From the NCBI GenBank assembly GCA_963790415.1, contig CAWBOK010000003.1, positions 806,001 through 870,000 of the forward strand: DNA of 64,000 bases. The letters run 5' to 3'. The notes under the pieces were generated by a model. The model was not told where the DNA came from. It worked only from the letters and a program-made list of their open reading frames with translations, and did not search any database. Position numbers and translations under genes: made by a program. How positions within the stretch are numbered: position 1 is the stretch's first letter; each line of letters opens with the position of its first letter. This document shows, piece by piece, positions 1 to 8,796 of the stretch. The stretch is from JAJZQZ01 sp963790415 (GTDB lineage: Bacteria; Actinomycetota; Thermoleophilia; RBG-16-64-13).

Positions 1-359
1 CAGAGGCCGACCGCCATGGTGGGTAGGAGCAGATAGGCGGTCACACCTCCGAGAAGCACGGTGAGCAGAAGACCTATGAGCAGGAGGCGCACCGGCGTGC
101 CCGCGTCGCGTCGAAGCGCGGCCAGATCTACGGTGGAGGCGTCGGAGAACAGGAGCAGTGTGAGCGTGACCACGGCCGTCACGCGGACGATCTCAGAAAG
201 GACACCCACATCGACGACAGACAGCGCCTCCGGGCTGAGTAGCAGTCCGAGCAGCAGGAAGACGATGGGGCCCGTCACCCACAGGTGCTCCAGCCGGGCG
301 GCGACCAGCGAGTAGACCACGATCAGCCCAAGGAAGATCAGGAGGCCCGTCGTCACCAT
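1..359 (-). CDS. Cation:proton antiporter (CPA1/NhaP-like), N-terminal part
   Basis: Only the first ~119 residues lie in the window; the gene runs off the left edge. The frame opens at an ATG at 359 and reads as closely spaced hydrophobic helices, with phrases such as WVTGPIVFLLLGLLLSP and VTLTLLLFSDAS. These are characteristic of the N-terminal half of monovalent cation/proton antiporters: a G-P-x-V-x-L-L-L-G helix followed by a helix ending in L-x-L-F-x-D/E. The family exchanges Na+ or K+ for H+ across the cytoplasmic membrane. The ion-binding residues would lie outside the window, so the ion is unknown. The 88 bases between this start and the next gene (same strand) show no further coding signal. 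Confidence 0.7.
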   Translation of the reverse strand, partial: MVTTGLLIFLGLIVVYSLVAARLEHLWVTGPIVFLLLGLLLSPEALSVVDVGVLSEIVRVTAVVTLTLLLFSDASTVDLAALRRDAGTPVRLLLIGLLLTVLLGGVTAYLLLPTMAVGL

Positions 360-447
360 GGGCGGCGGTATTCCCACCGGCCGGCCTCGCTGGTCACGGG
401 GGCCTTCTCAGGCGTATCCATCTGGCGCGCAGCCCGCTCCCCGATGA

Positions 448-2181
448 TCAGTCTGCTCCGGGAGCGCTGCGTCTCATCCAACGCCAGACCAGGCGAAGCA
501 CGATCAGGAACGTGATGATGAGAGAAACGGCGAAGCCCAGGGGCGCGATCTTGCCCAAGAGATCCCAGATGAAGCCGTGCATCTCAAGGGCGGCTATGCC
601 GTAGCTCGCGATCGCCGAGCCGATAAGCATGCCCACCAGCATGATGGCGACGACTACCTCGCGCCCGAGCAGGCTCAGCTTGTCCACTTCCTTCGCGAGT
701 TCCGAGGTGTCGATGGTCACCTCGAACCGCCCCTTCTGGTACTGGTCGAGCCATTTCACGGACGCCAGCGAGAGGTCGGGAAGGCGCTTGATCAACTCAC
801 TTGCTCCCGCCATCGCCTGCTTCTTGGCCTCGGCGACGATCTTCTCGGGTGTCACGACGTGTACGGCGAGTTCCTCCAGCATGGGCACACCCTCGGAGGT
901 GAGGTCCTTCCCTGTGGAGAGCGCGCTCGCCACACTCTCGGTCTGCACGAGGGCCTTCACGGCCAAGGTGAGGTTCGGATCCAGCCGGAGGCCGTGTGCC
1001 CGCAGGATGTCGAAGCCCTCGTTGGCTATCTCGCCGAAGGAAGCGGGCGCGCCGCCGACCATGTAGCGCCCCACTCGGCGTTTGAAGTCGCGATAGTAGG
1101 CCTTGTCATCCACATGGTCCAGGAAGGGGGTGCTCATGCCCCGCAGGACCCGGGCGATCCCGTCTACACTCCCTTGTTGGGCGGCCACGATCAGTTGGAT
1201 CAGGTGCAGACGTTGTTGCACCTCGAGCTCCCCTACCATGCCGAGGTCGATGAAGGTGATCACGCCTGTCTCCAGGTTCACCAGGAGGTTCCCCGGGTGA
1301 GGATCGGCGTGGAAGAAGCCGTCGATGGGGAGCTGCTTGATCAAGGCGCGCAGGGCGTTTCGCGCGAGTTCCTCTCGGTCGAGCCCGGCCCGCTCGATGG
1401 CCTCGACATCGCTGACCTTCACGCCGTGGATGAACTCTTGGGTCAGGACCTTGGAGGTGGAGAGGTTGCCGAAGATGGCGGCGACGTGGACGCCGGGGAG
1501 CATCTCCAGGTTCTTCGCCAGACGGATACCGTTGTAGGCTTCGCCCCGGTAGTCGAGTTCATCGAGGACACCGTTGCCGAACTGTTCCAGCATACCCACG
1601 AGGTCGATGGAGCGGACGAGGTCCGACCGGCGCGAGATCACGCGGGCCGCGTTCTGCATGATGCCGATGTCGGCGCGCATCTCGGTGTAGATGTTCGGAC
1701 GCTGCACCTTGACGGCCACCTCGGTGCCGTCGTGCAGGGTCGCTCGGTGGACCTGTGCCGTCGAGGCGGCGGCGAACGGCTCCGGGTCGAAGGTGGCGAA
1801 GAGTTCCTCGGGCGGCGCCCCGAGCTCTTCGATGATGCGCGCGCGCGCCAGCCTGCTCTCGAACGGGGGCACGTTGCTCTGCAGCTTCTCGAGCTCGGTC
1901 GCCCACTCGACAGGGATGACCGACGCCTGGCTGGAGACGATCTGCCCGACCTTGACGTAGGTAGGCCCGAGCTCCTCGATCATGAGCCGCATCTTCACCG
2001 CGGTGCTGGGCGGCTCGTAGTCGGCGGGCAGACCCCACACCCACACTTGTAGGCGGTGGCGGATGTCGCCCAGGAGGCCCCAGCGGCTAAACGCGAAATC
2101 CCAACCGTAGCGCAGGAAGACGTTGTAGACCTGCTGCAGGCGCAGGTTCTCGCGCACTTTGTCCACGCCGGTGCGCCTCAC
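448..2181 (-). CDS. UbiB/AarF/ABC1-type atypical kinase
   Basis: The 577-residue protein carries the hallmarks of the ABC1/ADCK/UbiB family. There is a KxGQ motif (KVGQ, residues 77-80), the alanine-rich nucleotide loop (AAAS near 137-140), the lysine in VAVKVQRP (158), and the HADPHPGN catalytic loop followed by FIDLGMVG, the DFG-equivalent. Two hydrophobic helices at the C-terminus would anchor it in the membrane. Family members are linked to isoprenoid-quinone and lipid metabolism, usually as ATPases rather than protein kinases. The start overlaps the end of the upstream membrane-protein gene by four bases (2178-2181), so the two are probably translationally coupled. Confidence 0.9.
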   Translation of the reverse strand: MRRTGVDKVRENLRLQQVYNVFLRYGWDFAFSRWGLLGDIRHRLQVWVWGLPADYEPPSTAVKMRLMIEELGPTYVKVGQIVSSQASVIPVEWATELEKLQSNVPPFESRLARARIIEELGAPPEELFATFDPEPFAAASTAQVHRATLHDGTEVAVKVQRPNIYTEMRADIGIMQNAARVISRRSDLVRSIDLVGMLEQFGNGVLDELDYRGEAYNGIRLAKNLEMLPGVHVAAIFGNLSTSKVLTQEFIHGVKVSDVEAIERAGLDREELARNALRALIKQLPIDGFFHADPHPGNLLVNLETGVITFIDLGMVGELEVQQRLHLIQLIVAAQQGSVDGIARVLRGMSTPFLDHVDDKAYYRDFKRRVGRYMVGGAPASFGEIANEGFDILRAHGLRLDPNLTLAVKALVQTESVASALSTGKDLTSEGVPMLEELAVHVVTPEKIVAEAKKQAMAGASELIKRLPDLSLASVKWLDQYQKGRFEVTIDTSELAKEVDKLSLLGREVVVAIMLVGMLIGSAIASYGIAALEMHGFIWDLLGKIAPLGFAVSLIITFLIVLRLVWRWMRRSAPGAD

Positions 2182-2798
2182 GATCCACCTCCCTCGGACG
2201 GGCCCACGTCGGAGGTCGACGGGAGCGGTGGAGGCGGAGGCGGTGTAAGTGGAGGGGGAGGTGGTGGTGCGGGCGAGGAGTCATCGAGAGCCACCTGGCC
2301 TCCAAGGGCTTTCTCGCTCACCTGCACGAGGCGGGACTCCAGCCCGGGGGCGCCCGCCGCCCCCTTCTTCGCGCGCAGACCGGGCATGTCCCCGTCGGTG
2401 ATCGGCGGTACCAGGCCGAGCAGGTTCTCGAGCATGCTGCCAACGAGACCGAACACCGCTCCCCCGATGAACGCCATCAGTAGACTGGTCACGTGGAACC
2501 GATGGGTGAAGATCACAGACAGGATAAAGAGCATCAGCGAATTGATCACGACAACGACGAACCCATATGAAACGAAGAGGAACGGGAGCATCAGGAACTG
2601 CACCACGGGCTTCACGAAGGCGTTCAGCAGGCCGAAGGCCGCCGAGATCACCAGCCACGTGAGAATGCGGTAGTTGCCCATGAAGTAGATCTGGGGAACG
2701 ACTATCGCCGTGACGGCGAGTGCAACGGCGTTCACGACGAAGCGAAGGAGAAGCGCCCTCCAGTTGAAGTGCTTGGGAAGAGGCAGGTGGCGTTTCAC
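2178..2798 (-). CDS. PF04020-type four-helix membrane protein (phage-holin-superfamily-IV-like)
   Basis: The 206 residues hold four predicted membrane helices in the first ~130 residues. The pattern matches the chromosomal family often annotated as mycobacterial 4-TMS phage holin: LNAFVKPVVQFLMLPF, then a long hydrophobic stretch, then VFGLVGSMLENLLG. The C-terminal ~70 residues are a low-complexity tail with runs of proline that end the protein. There are no phage genes nearby, so a housekeeping membrane role is more likely than lysis; the family's function is not established. The gene sits directly upstream of the UbiB-like gene with a four-base overlap. A related helical domain is fused to a phosphodiesterase-like domain at 19620-21725. 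Confidence 0.75.
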   Translation of the reverse strand: MKRHLPLPKHFNWRALLLRFVVNAVALAVTAIVVPQIYFMGNYRILTWLVISAAFGLLNAFVKPVVQFLMLPFLFVSYGFVVVVINSLMLFILSVIFTHRFHVTSLLMAFIGGAVFGLVGSMLENLLGLVPPITDGDMPGLRAKKGAAGAPGLESRLVQVSEKALGGQVALDDSSPAPPPPPPLTPPPPPPLPSTSDVGPSEGGGS

Positions 2799-2803
2799 AG
2801 ACC

Positions 2804-3595
2804 CTACTCGCTCATGGTGACGGCGATGGCGTCGTCGGCCGTGCGGAACTCGAGGGTTTTTCCGTGGAGCGAGTAGGTCTTGGCCGACGCCAGTGCGGCG
2901 AGGTACTGCGTCTCCTGGTCCATCAGTTCTTGAGGCCCGGCCATCTTCGTGGTGATGATGGGGCCGATCGCTATCGTCCCCTCGGGCGTTGTCGTGTAGT
3001 CGGCCGAGTAGGTGTTGACGCCCCCGTTTCCGGCGAGCCTTCCGTCGTCACCGAAGCGTGCCGTCAGGGTGGCGCCTTCCAGTACCCCGGTGACCGCCTG
3101 CGTGCCGGTGTTGTAACCGGTCACGATCCAGTCGCGGCCGGTGATCGTGGCCGTGCTCTTGGCGAACTCGAGCAGGGTCTTGCCGTCGGAGTCGTAGATG
3201 GTCAGCTTGGTGTCGTCGGCGTAGTATGAGGCTGCCTTCTGCATATTGGCCAGGAAGGCCGTCTCGAGCGCCATGAGCTCTGGTGGGCCGGCCATCATGG
3301 TCGAGGCAAGCGGGCCGATCTTGAGCCCGCCCTTGTCGGCGGCGTCGTAGGGGCCGGTGTACGAGTTGACCACTCGGCCGCTTACCTTACCGGCCGCGAA
3401 CGTGGCGTCGGCGTATGCGTCGGCCGGCGGGGTCTTCATCGCGCCGTCGACGGAGTAGGAGGTCAGCACCCAGGTGACCCCTTCGAGGGTCCCACCTTTG
3501 GGGGTGCTCGAACCGCAGCCGACGAGCGCGACCGTCGCGAGCGCCAGCGCGCACGCGAACGAGGATACGCTTACTATCCGCACATATCGTTTCAC
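2804..3595 (-). CDS. Lipoprotein with two META (HslJ-like) domains
   Basis: The N-terminus is a lipoprotein signal: basic residues, a hydrophobic helix, then a lipobox LVGC with the cysteine at residue 27. The rest is a tandem duplication of about 110 residues each. Each half begins with a W-x-(L/V)-x-x-Y segment (GVTWVLTSY and GRDWIVTGYN). Each contains a near-identical core, MMAGPPELMALET in the first and KMAGPQELMDQET in the second, which matches META-domain proteins such as HslJ. HslJ-type proteins are cell-envelope stress proteins of unclear biochemistry. The protein should sit on the outer face of the cytoplasmic membrane. It reads in the same direction as the PASTA kinase upstream, with 77 bases between them. 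Confidence 0.85.
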   Translation of the reverse strand: MKRYVRIVSVSSFACALALATVALVGCGSSTPKGGTLEGVTWVLTSYSVDGAMKTPPADAYADATFAAGKVSGRVVNSYTGPYDAADKGGLKIGPLASTMMAGPPELMALETAFLANMQKAASYYADDTKLTIYDSDGKTLLEFAKSTATITGRDWIVTGYNTGTQAVTGVLEGATLTARFGDDGRLAGNGGVNTYSADYTTTPEGTIAIGPIITTKMAGPQELMDQETQYLAALASAKTYSLHGKTLEFRTADDAIAVTMSE

Positions 3596-3672
3596 CGCGA
3601 TCTCCTTGTCTCTTCAGGGGTCGGTCTCACGCGTCATACCCAGCTACCTGGCATTCCTACCCTACATCGATG

Positions 3673-5793
3673 TCACTGGGCGACTGCTTGTGGCGCGGGG
3701 ACGCCCACCACCACCAGCACCGTCGTGCCCGGATCCACCTCGGTCCCGGCGACAGGATCCTGTTCGACGACAAGGAGGAGCTGGTCACTTGTCACGAACT
3801 CGAACGTGGGCTTCAGTTTTGCGTCGCTGAGGGCCTTCAGCGCCGCCGGCACATCGAGACCCACGAGATCCGGCACCACCGACGTGGCCGTCTCGGACGA
3901 GCCCTTGGAGACCTCGAGTGTCACGGTGCTGCCGGAGGCCGCCTGATCGCCGGCGGCGGGCGCCTGGGACGCCACCAGTCCCGGCTCCACATCGGCGCTG
4001 GCCACCCGGGAGACCTTCACAGCGAACCCGCCGGCTTCGAGCGCCCCCGTGGCGTCGGCCTCAGTCAGCCCCACGACATCCGGCACCGTGCCGGTCTGCG
4101 TGCCCTCGGACACCACGAGTGCGACCTTGGAGCCGGCAGGCAGCGATGTGCCCTGCGCGGGGTCTTGGCTCTTCACATGACCGGCGGCCACAACAGGGTC
4201 GGACACGTATTGGACGTCCCCCACGCTGAGACCCGCGCGCGCCAGTTCGATCGCCGCGTCGGACTCGGTCAGACCCGTCACCTTGGGCACCTTCACCTGA
4301 GGCGCCGCACCGACCTCCAGGGCGACAGCGCTGCCTCCATCGACCTCGGACCCCGCGTCGGGGGACTGCTTGCTCACCACACCCGGTGCGACGCTGGTTG
4401 ACTCCTTCTCGGTCACCTCGCCTACCTTCAGCCCCGCAGCCTCGAGCGTCGCTTTCGCGTCGGACTGGGTCTGCCCGACCACGTTCGGGACCTTGACGAG
4501 TGCAGCGGCGGCTACCACGAGGTCCACGGTGGTGCCTTGGTTGGCCTGCGTGGCGGCGGCGGGCGCCTGTTCCAAGACCACTCCGGGCTCGGCATCGGCC
4601 GTCTGTTTCTGAGTCACCTTGCCGACGGCCAGACCGACGTCCTCGAGGGCCTTCTTGGCTGCAGCCTGGTCGAGTCCGACCACATCGGGCACCTCGACCA
4701 GAGGCACCGCGGCGATCACGATGTCCACCGCGCCGCCTTCATCTGTCTTTGCTTCCGCCGCCGGGTTCTGCGAGACGACCCGGCCGGGCTCCGCCTCGGC
4801 CGCGGGATCCTGGGTCACCTTGCCCACTTTGAGGCCGGCGGCCTCCAGGGCCGTCGTCGCTTCCGCCTGCGGCATGCCGACCACGTTAGGCACAACCACG
4901 CTCGTGCCCTGATTCGCGAGAACGGCGACGATGATGGCGACGGCCACGACGGCCGCCGCCACGACGGCCCAGATCCACCGTTTCCCGCCCGCCGGCGGGG
5001 GCGCGCTTTGGTTGGATCCCAGAGCCGAAGCCATCTCGGTGGCGGTGGCGTACCGAGAGGCAGGCAGCTTCTCGAGTGCGCGCAACGTCACCCCGTCTAT
5101 CGCCGGCGAGACGGCGGGGTTGAGAGAGCTTGGAGGCACGGGCATCCGTGAGCGGTGCGCTTGAGCGACCGCCATGGCGTCCGGCCCATCGAAGGGAGGT
5201 CGGCCCGTTTCCAACTCGTAGAGCACGGCTCCGAGACTGTAGATGTCGCTGGCCCTGGTCGGCTGCGCGCCGTCGAGTTCTTCCGGGCTGGTGTAGGAGA
5301 CGTCGGACGCGGATGCTCCCGCGACGGCGACACGCCCCGCGGCAGGAGGGACTCCGACATCGACCAGCTTGACCTGGCCCCCGGCGTCGGCCACCAGGTT
5401 GCTGGGTCGGATATCGCCGTGGACGATGCCCCGGCTGTGGACTGCGGCGAGACCCTCCGCGGCATCGGCTACGTAACCGGCCGCGGTCGTTGTGGTGGCG
5501 CCGGACGGCAGCGGTTTCGTGCCCAGATGCGTTCCCGCCACCCACTCGCGCACGACCGCGTAGCCGCCCTCCACCAGCCCACGGTCGAGCACGCGGGCCA
5601 CGTGGGGGTGCTCCAGGCTGACCAGGGCGCCCAATCGTTCCACCGCGGCCCGCGCCTCAGAGTCGCCGGCTTCGACCACCTTGATGCACACGCTTCTGCC
5701 ATCGAGGGCGGTCGCTCGGTAGGAGCGCACTGTGCCCTCACCGCGGAATACTTGATCGATCTGATACCTGGAGAGCAGATCTCCGTCGGCCAC
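3673..5793 (-). CDS. Ser/Thr protein kinase-like protein with six PASTA domains
   Basis: From the chosen start this is 706 residues. A protein-kinase-like domain occupies residues ~10-260, a single membrane helix ~273-293, and six consecutive PASTA repeats fill the outside portion (each opens with VPxVVG or a close variant). The layout is that of PknB/StkP kinases that sense peptidoglycan or lipid II. The ATP lysine is present (VCIKVV, K38). The catalytic loop reads HGDIRPSNL instead of HRDxKPxN, the DFG site is DVG, and the glycine loop is poor (RGEGTVRSY). Activity is therefore uncertain, and a pseudokinase sensor is possible. The GTG at 5793 is preferred because AAGGAGG lies five bases upstream; an upstream GTG at 5820 lacks a comparable site. 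Confidence 0.9.
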   Translation of the reverse strand: MADGDLLSRYQIDQVFRGEGTVRSYRATALDGRSVCIKVVEAGDSEARAAVERLGALVSLEHPHVARVLDRGLVEGGYAVVREWVAGTHLGTKPLPSGATTTTAAGYVADAAEGLAAVHSRGIVHGDIRPSNLVADAGGQVKLVDVGVPPAAGRVAVAGASASDVSYTSPEELDGAQPTRASDIYSLGAVLYELETGRPPFDGPDAMAVAQAHRSRMPVPPSSLNPAVSPAIDGVTLRALEKLPASRYATATEMASALGSNQSAPPPAGGKRWIWAVVAAAVVAVAIIVAVLANQGTSVVVPNVVGMPQAEATTALEAAGLKVGKVTQDPAAEAEPGRVVSQNPAAEAKTDEGGAVDIVIAAVPLVEVPDVVGLDQAAAKKALEDVGLAVGKVTQKQTADAEPGVVLEQAPAAATQANQGTTVDLVVAAAALVKVPNVVGQTQSDAKATLEAAGLKVGEVTEKESTSVAPGVVSKQSPDAGSEVDGGSAVALEVGAAPQVKVPKVTGLTESDAAIELARAGLSVGDVQYVSDPVVAAGHVKSQDPAQGTSLPAGSKVALVVSEGTQTGTVPDVVGLTEADATGALEAGGFAVKVSRVASADVEPGLVASQAPAAGDQAASGSTVTLEVSKGSSETATSVVPDLVGLDVPAALKALSDAKLKPTFEFVTSDQLLLVVEQDPVAGTEVDPGTTVLVVVGVPAPQAVAQ

Positions 5794-5904
5794 GCCGTCC
5801 TCCTTGTTGATACGCTGCACGGTGTGCGGCTCTTCTCGGCGGCGCAGGCGGATCGGCCGGTACCGGAGAGCCCTCGGTTCTAGAGGTGTTTATCGATTTG
5901 ATAC

Positions 5905-5931
5905 GATACCAGAATAAGGTTTCCTGGTATC
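5905..5931. promoter_or_regulatory. Dyad symmetry in the divergent intergenic region
   Basis: Perfect 8-base arms GATACCAG (5905-5912) and CTGGTATC (5924-5931) flank an 11-base spacer between the divergent PASTA kinase and radical SAM genes. The surrounding 50 bases are AT-rich for this window. This could be an operator for either gene; a regulator cannot be named. Confidence 0.4.
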
Positions 5932-5992
5932 CCTGCCGGATGGCGGAATCATGCGTCTGTTGCAGAGGCAGTAGACTCAAGGGAGAGTGATA

Positions 5993-7598
5993 GTGGGCGG
6001 TAACGGCGACCCCAGATACAAGGGCGGATATCAGCAGATGGGCCTGCGCGTGCGCGGCAGCCGCGTCGCCATGGCGGGCCTCGATGTCGGTACGGATATG
6101 CTGGCGAGGTATGGGACCACCTTGGCGCGCGTCCCCCCGATCCGCAAGGCCTTGGTGCGGGCGAGCGAATCCAGCCTTGCCTCTATCCGCGACACCGCCA
6201 TCGAGCAGGGATTCCGGCCCCCGGGCGTGGACTGGGACCGCTATGACGTAGGCATGTCGCTGCTCCACACCATCGTGAAAGTCCTCGAGCGGGACCGGGT
6301 GTCTCCCGCTACACGCAAGGCGCTGTTCCGTATCATCGTCCGCAACAACCTGTTCTTGCAGGGGAGTTGGGAGGCGAAGGAGGCGTTCAAGGCGCGGAAC
6401 GACTGCTATCCACCCGATATCATGCTGGTGAGCCCCGGCAAGGGCTGCAACCTCAAATGCACCGGCTGCTACGCCGATTCGGGAGCCACTCGGGAGAAGC
6501 TCCATTGGGACACGTTGACCCGCCTTTTCGACGAAGCCCACGACCTCCTGGGCAATCGGTTGTTCGCGTTCAGCGGGGGAGAGCCCCTCTCCTATCATTC
6601 TGAAGGCAAGGGCGTGCTCGACATCGCCGAGCGCTATCCGGACTCGCTCTTCATCATGTACACGAACGCCACGCTCATCGACGACGCTGTGGCCAAGCGC
6701 ATGGGCGAATTGGGGAACATCACGCCTGCCATCTCGGTGGAAGGCCTGCGCGGGCCCTACGGAAGAGCGGCGGGGAGAGGGTGTGTTCGACCGGATCCTG
6801 GCGGCCATGGAACGGCTGCGTCGGGAGAAAGTGCTCTTCGGGATGTCGCTCACAGCCACGCGCCTGAACTCCGACGATCTGCTGTCCGACCGGGCGGTGG
6901 AGTTCTACTTCGACCGGCATGGCGCAAGCTATGCGTGGATCTTCCACTATATGCCCATCGGCCGCTCCATCACGCTCGACCTGATGCCCACCCCGGAGCA
7001 GCGCGTCCGGCTCTTGAGGCGGTCCTGGGAGCTTATCCGGAACCGCCGGCTCTTCATCGCCGACTTCTGGAACATGGCCACCGTCACCGATGGGTGCATC
7101 TCGGCCGGGAGAGAGGGCGGCTACTGGACCGTGGATTGGAACGGCTCCGTGATGCCCTGCGTGTTCTTCCCCTACGCGGCGGCCAACATCAACGAAGCGT
7201 ACGCGAACGGAGAGACGATCGAAGACGTCTGGGCGCGTCCGTTCTTCGCGGGCATACGTGAGTGGCAGAAGGGCAAGGGCTTCCATGGGCCCGACAAGGG
7301 CGATGACAGCAACTGGCTCATGCCCTGCCCCATGCGGGACTGCCACGCCGACGGTCGCCGCCTCCTGCTCGAGCACGAACCGGAGCCCCAGGACGAGAAC
7401 GCGCGCGAAGCGCTGAACGATCCGGACTATGCCGCCGGGCTCATCGCCTACGACCGCGCTCTGGAGGAGCTCACCCGCCCCGTGTGGGAAGACGAATACG
7501 TACGCGACCGCGGCCGAACGAACGGCTCGTCGGCATGGGAGGGAGGAGAGAAGGTCCGGCACACATGTCTTGCAGATTCTACAGAGGAGATCCCGTGA
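5993..7598 (+). CDS. Radical SAM protein (frameshifted near 6757)
   Basis: The radical SAM cluster motif is clear: GKGCNLKCTGCYADSG, a CxxxCxxC. It is followed by FAFSGGEPL and, in the C-terminal half, by cysteine-rich segments (GSVMPCVFFPY; CPMRDCH) that may bind an auxiliary cluster. The first ~255 residues read in one frame up to AISVEGLRGP and the rest in another from TEERRGEGVFDRI. Joining them requires removing one base (or adding two) near 6757. Both halves look intact, so an assembly indel is more likely than gene decay. The GTG at 5993 is preferred to the one at 5987 because AGGGAG then has a seven-base spacing. The substrate is unknown. The gene overlaps the next small membrane gene. 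Confidence 0.8.
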
Positions 7599-7774
7599 TC
7601 AGAACGCTGATAGTTGGCATCGTGTTCTTCCTTGTGGCGACATTCCCGGCCACGTGGCTGCTCATGCTGTTCCTAGGGAACGTGGGGTTGGGCACCGGGT
7701 ACTGGGGAGTTCTCCCTTTGGGGATCATCGTGTCCGCGTTGCTCTCCGGAGCGGTCTCGTCGACGGCGCGCTAG
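7595..7774 (+). CDS. Small membrane peptide, 59 aa
   Basis: A GTG start at 7595 overlaps the TGA of the radical SAM gene (GTGA) and is preceded by GAGGAG. The peptide is almost entirely hydrophobic: two helices, IVGIVFFLVATFPATWLLML and GVLPLGIIVSALLSGAV, joined by a Gly-rich turn. It has no recognisable family. The overlap suggests translational coupling to the radical SAM protein, perhaps as a partner or anchor. No cysteine or leader-peptide-like motif is present, so I do not call it a modified peptide substrate. Confidence 0.6.
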   Translation: MIRTLIVGIVFFLVATFPATWLLMLFLGNVGLGTGYWGVLPLGIIVSALLSGAVSSTAR

Positions 7775-7834
7775 GGCAACGGCACAGGCTACGGAGCATT
7801 CTTGACGTACGAAGATGTCGAATGGAGGCAGAGG

Positions 7835-8683
7835 ATGGCAAAGGCAGACGCAACACCCAGGGCGCCGCGCAAGACGAAAGCAGAGAAGGAGTTGAGCAAG
7901 GTCGTGGCCGAGACGGAAGCGGCGGCTCAGGACGCGGCCGTGGAAGGTGCGACAACGATGGCCGAAGGGTTGGATGAGCTCGGCGCGGCAGCGATCGTCG
8001 AGGGCGTGAGCGCGGAGGAACTGGCGTTGGGCGCGAGCGACCTCACCCGCGCAGCCGACGCGGCTGTGGTGGCCGATCGGCTGAGCACGTTGAGCGACGT
8101 GGTGGGGAGTGCCGGCGTCGTCGATATCGCCGAGGGAGCGGAGCTGCTGGCCAGCTCGGCCGACATCAAGTCGATGAGCGCGGTAGTCGGGCTCATGAGT
8201 CTCGGCGACCTGGATCGCGGTCTCGAACTGGGAAGGATGTCGGGCGAACTGCGCACTATCAGCGAGGTGGTCGCCGGATTGCAGATGCCGGTGCTGGCCG
8301 CTGTGCTGGGTGATCGCGGTCACCAGCTGCAGCGCATCGCGGCGGATGTGATCGTGCGGGCGGCCGCTACGCGCAGTCTTGCGCAGGTGTTGGCAGCCAC
8401 GGGCGTTCAGATCGGTGATCTGGGCGCCATGGAGATCGACGAAGGCGCGATGCGCCTGGCCGCCTCTGACATCGCCGCCGAACGTGCCGCGGAGTTGGCG
8501 GCCAGCAGCCTCATGCTGGGGCTGCGCGGAACGGAGGAACTGGCGGTGGCCGACGATGCGGCAGCCGTGGCCCGCGATCTGGCGGCCGCCGGCGTGGGGG
8601 ATGTCGCCGAGGGCGCGACCGAACTGGGAGCGGCGGCGGCCGTTGCCGGAGTCGTCGCCGCCGTGGAGGAGTCCGCTAAGTAG
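7835..8683 (+). CDS. Alanine-rich internally repetitive protein, unknown function
   Basis: The 282 residues have no signal peptide and no membrane helix, and are very rich in Ala, Glu, Asp, Leu and Val. After a basic, lysine-rich start (TPRAPRKTKAEKELSKVV) the protein repeats a loose helical motif, (M/I/V)-x-E-G-x-x-x-L-x-x-x-x-x-(I/V). Four copies are visible: TMAEGLDELGAAAIVEG, DIAEGAELLASSADI, EIDEGAMRLAASDIAAE and DVAEGATELGAAAAVAG. A helical-repeat solenoid or bundle is likely. I do not recognise the family. The ATG at 7835 is chosen because GGAGG lies six bases upstream; an in-frame TTG at 7802 would add eleven residues. It follows the small membrane peptide by 60 bases and may share its transcript. 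Confidence 0.7.
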   Translation: MAKADATPRAPRKTKAEKELSKVVAETEAAAQDAAVEGATTMAEGLDELGAAAIVEGVSAEELALGASDLTRAADAAVVADRLSTLSDVVGSAGVVDIAEGAELLASSADIKSMSAVVGLMSLGDLDRGLELGRMSGELRTISEVVAGLQMPVLAAVLGDRGHQLQRIAADVIVRAAATRSLAQVLAATGVQIGDLGAMEIDEGAMRLAASDIAAERAAELAASSLMLGLRGTEELAVADDAAAVARDLAAAGVGDVAEGATELGAAAAVAGVVAAVEESAK

Positions 8684-8715
8684 GCGGAGTCGGGTTCGCA
8701 CAAGGTTCACTCTGA

Positions 8716-8759
8716 TGCCTCTGAGGGGTTTCGCCACTGCACGAACCCCCTTGGAGGCA
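8716..8759. terminator. Hairpin terminator between convergent genes
   Basis: TGCCTCTGAGGGGTTTCG pairs imperfectly with CGAACCCCCTTGGAGGCA across a short loop. It lies between the end of the plus-strand repeat protein (8683) and the end of the minus-strand FUSC-like gene (8797), so it could serve both directions. No long T-tract follows. Confidence 0.5.
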
Positions 8760-8796
8760 CATTCTCATCTGTAGTCGGTGGGCGGGGAAGTCATCT

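Noticed and set aside
577..2052. Long open frame on the plus strand opposite the UbiB-like gene
   Set aside because: It is the GC-driven antisense shadow of a well-conserved gene; no family motif and no ribosome site.
2178..2798. Possible prophage remnant because of a holin-like protein
   Set aside because: The PF04020-type family is common on chromosomes; no lysin, capsid, integrase or attachment site is near.
5738..6859. 373-codon minus-strand frame across the divergent intergenic region and the radical SAM gene
   Set aside because: It runs through two real genes' starts, has no motifs, and conflicts with both.
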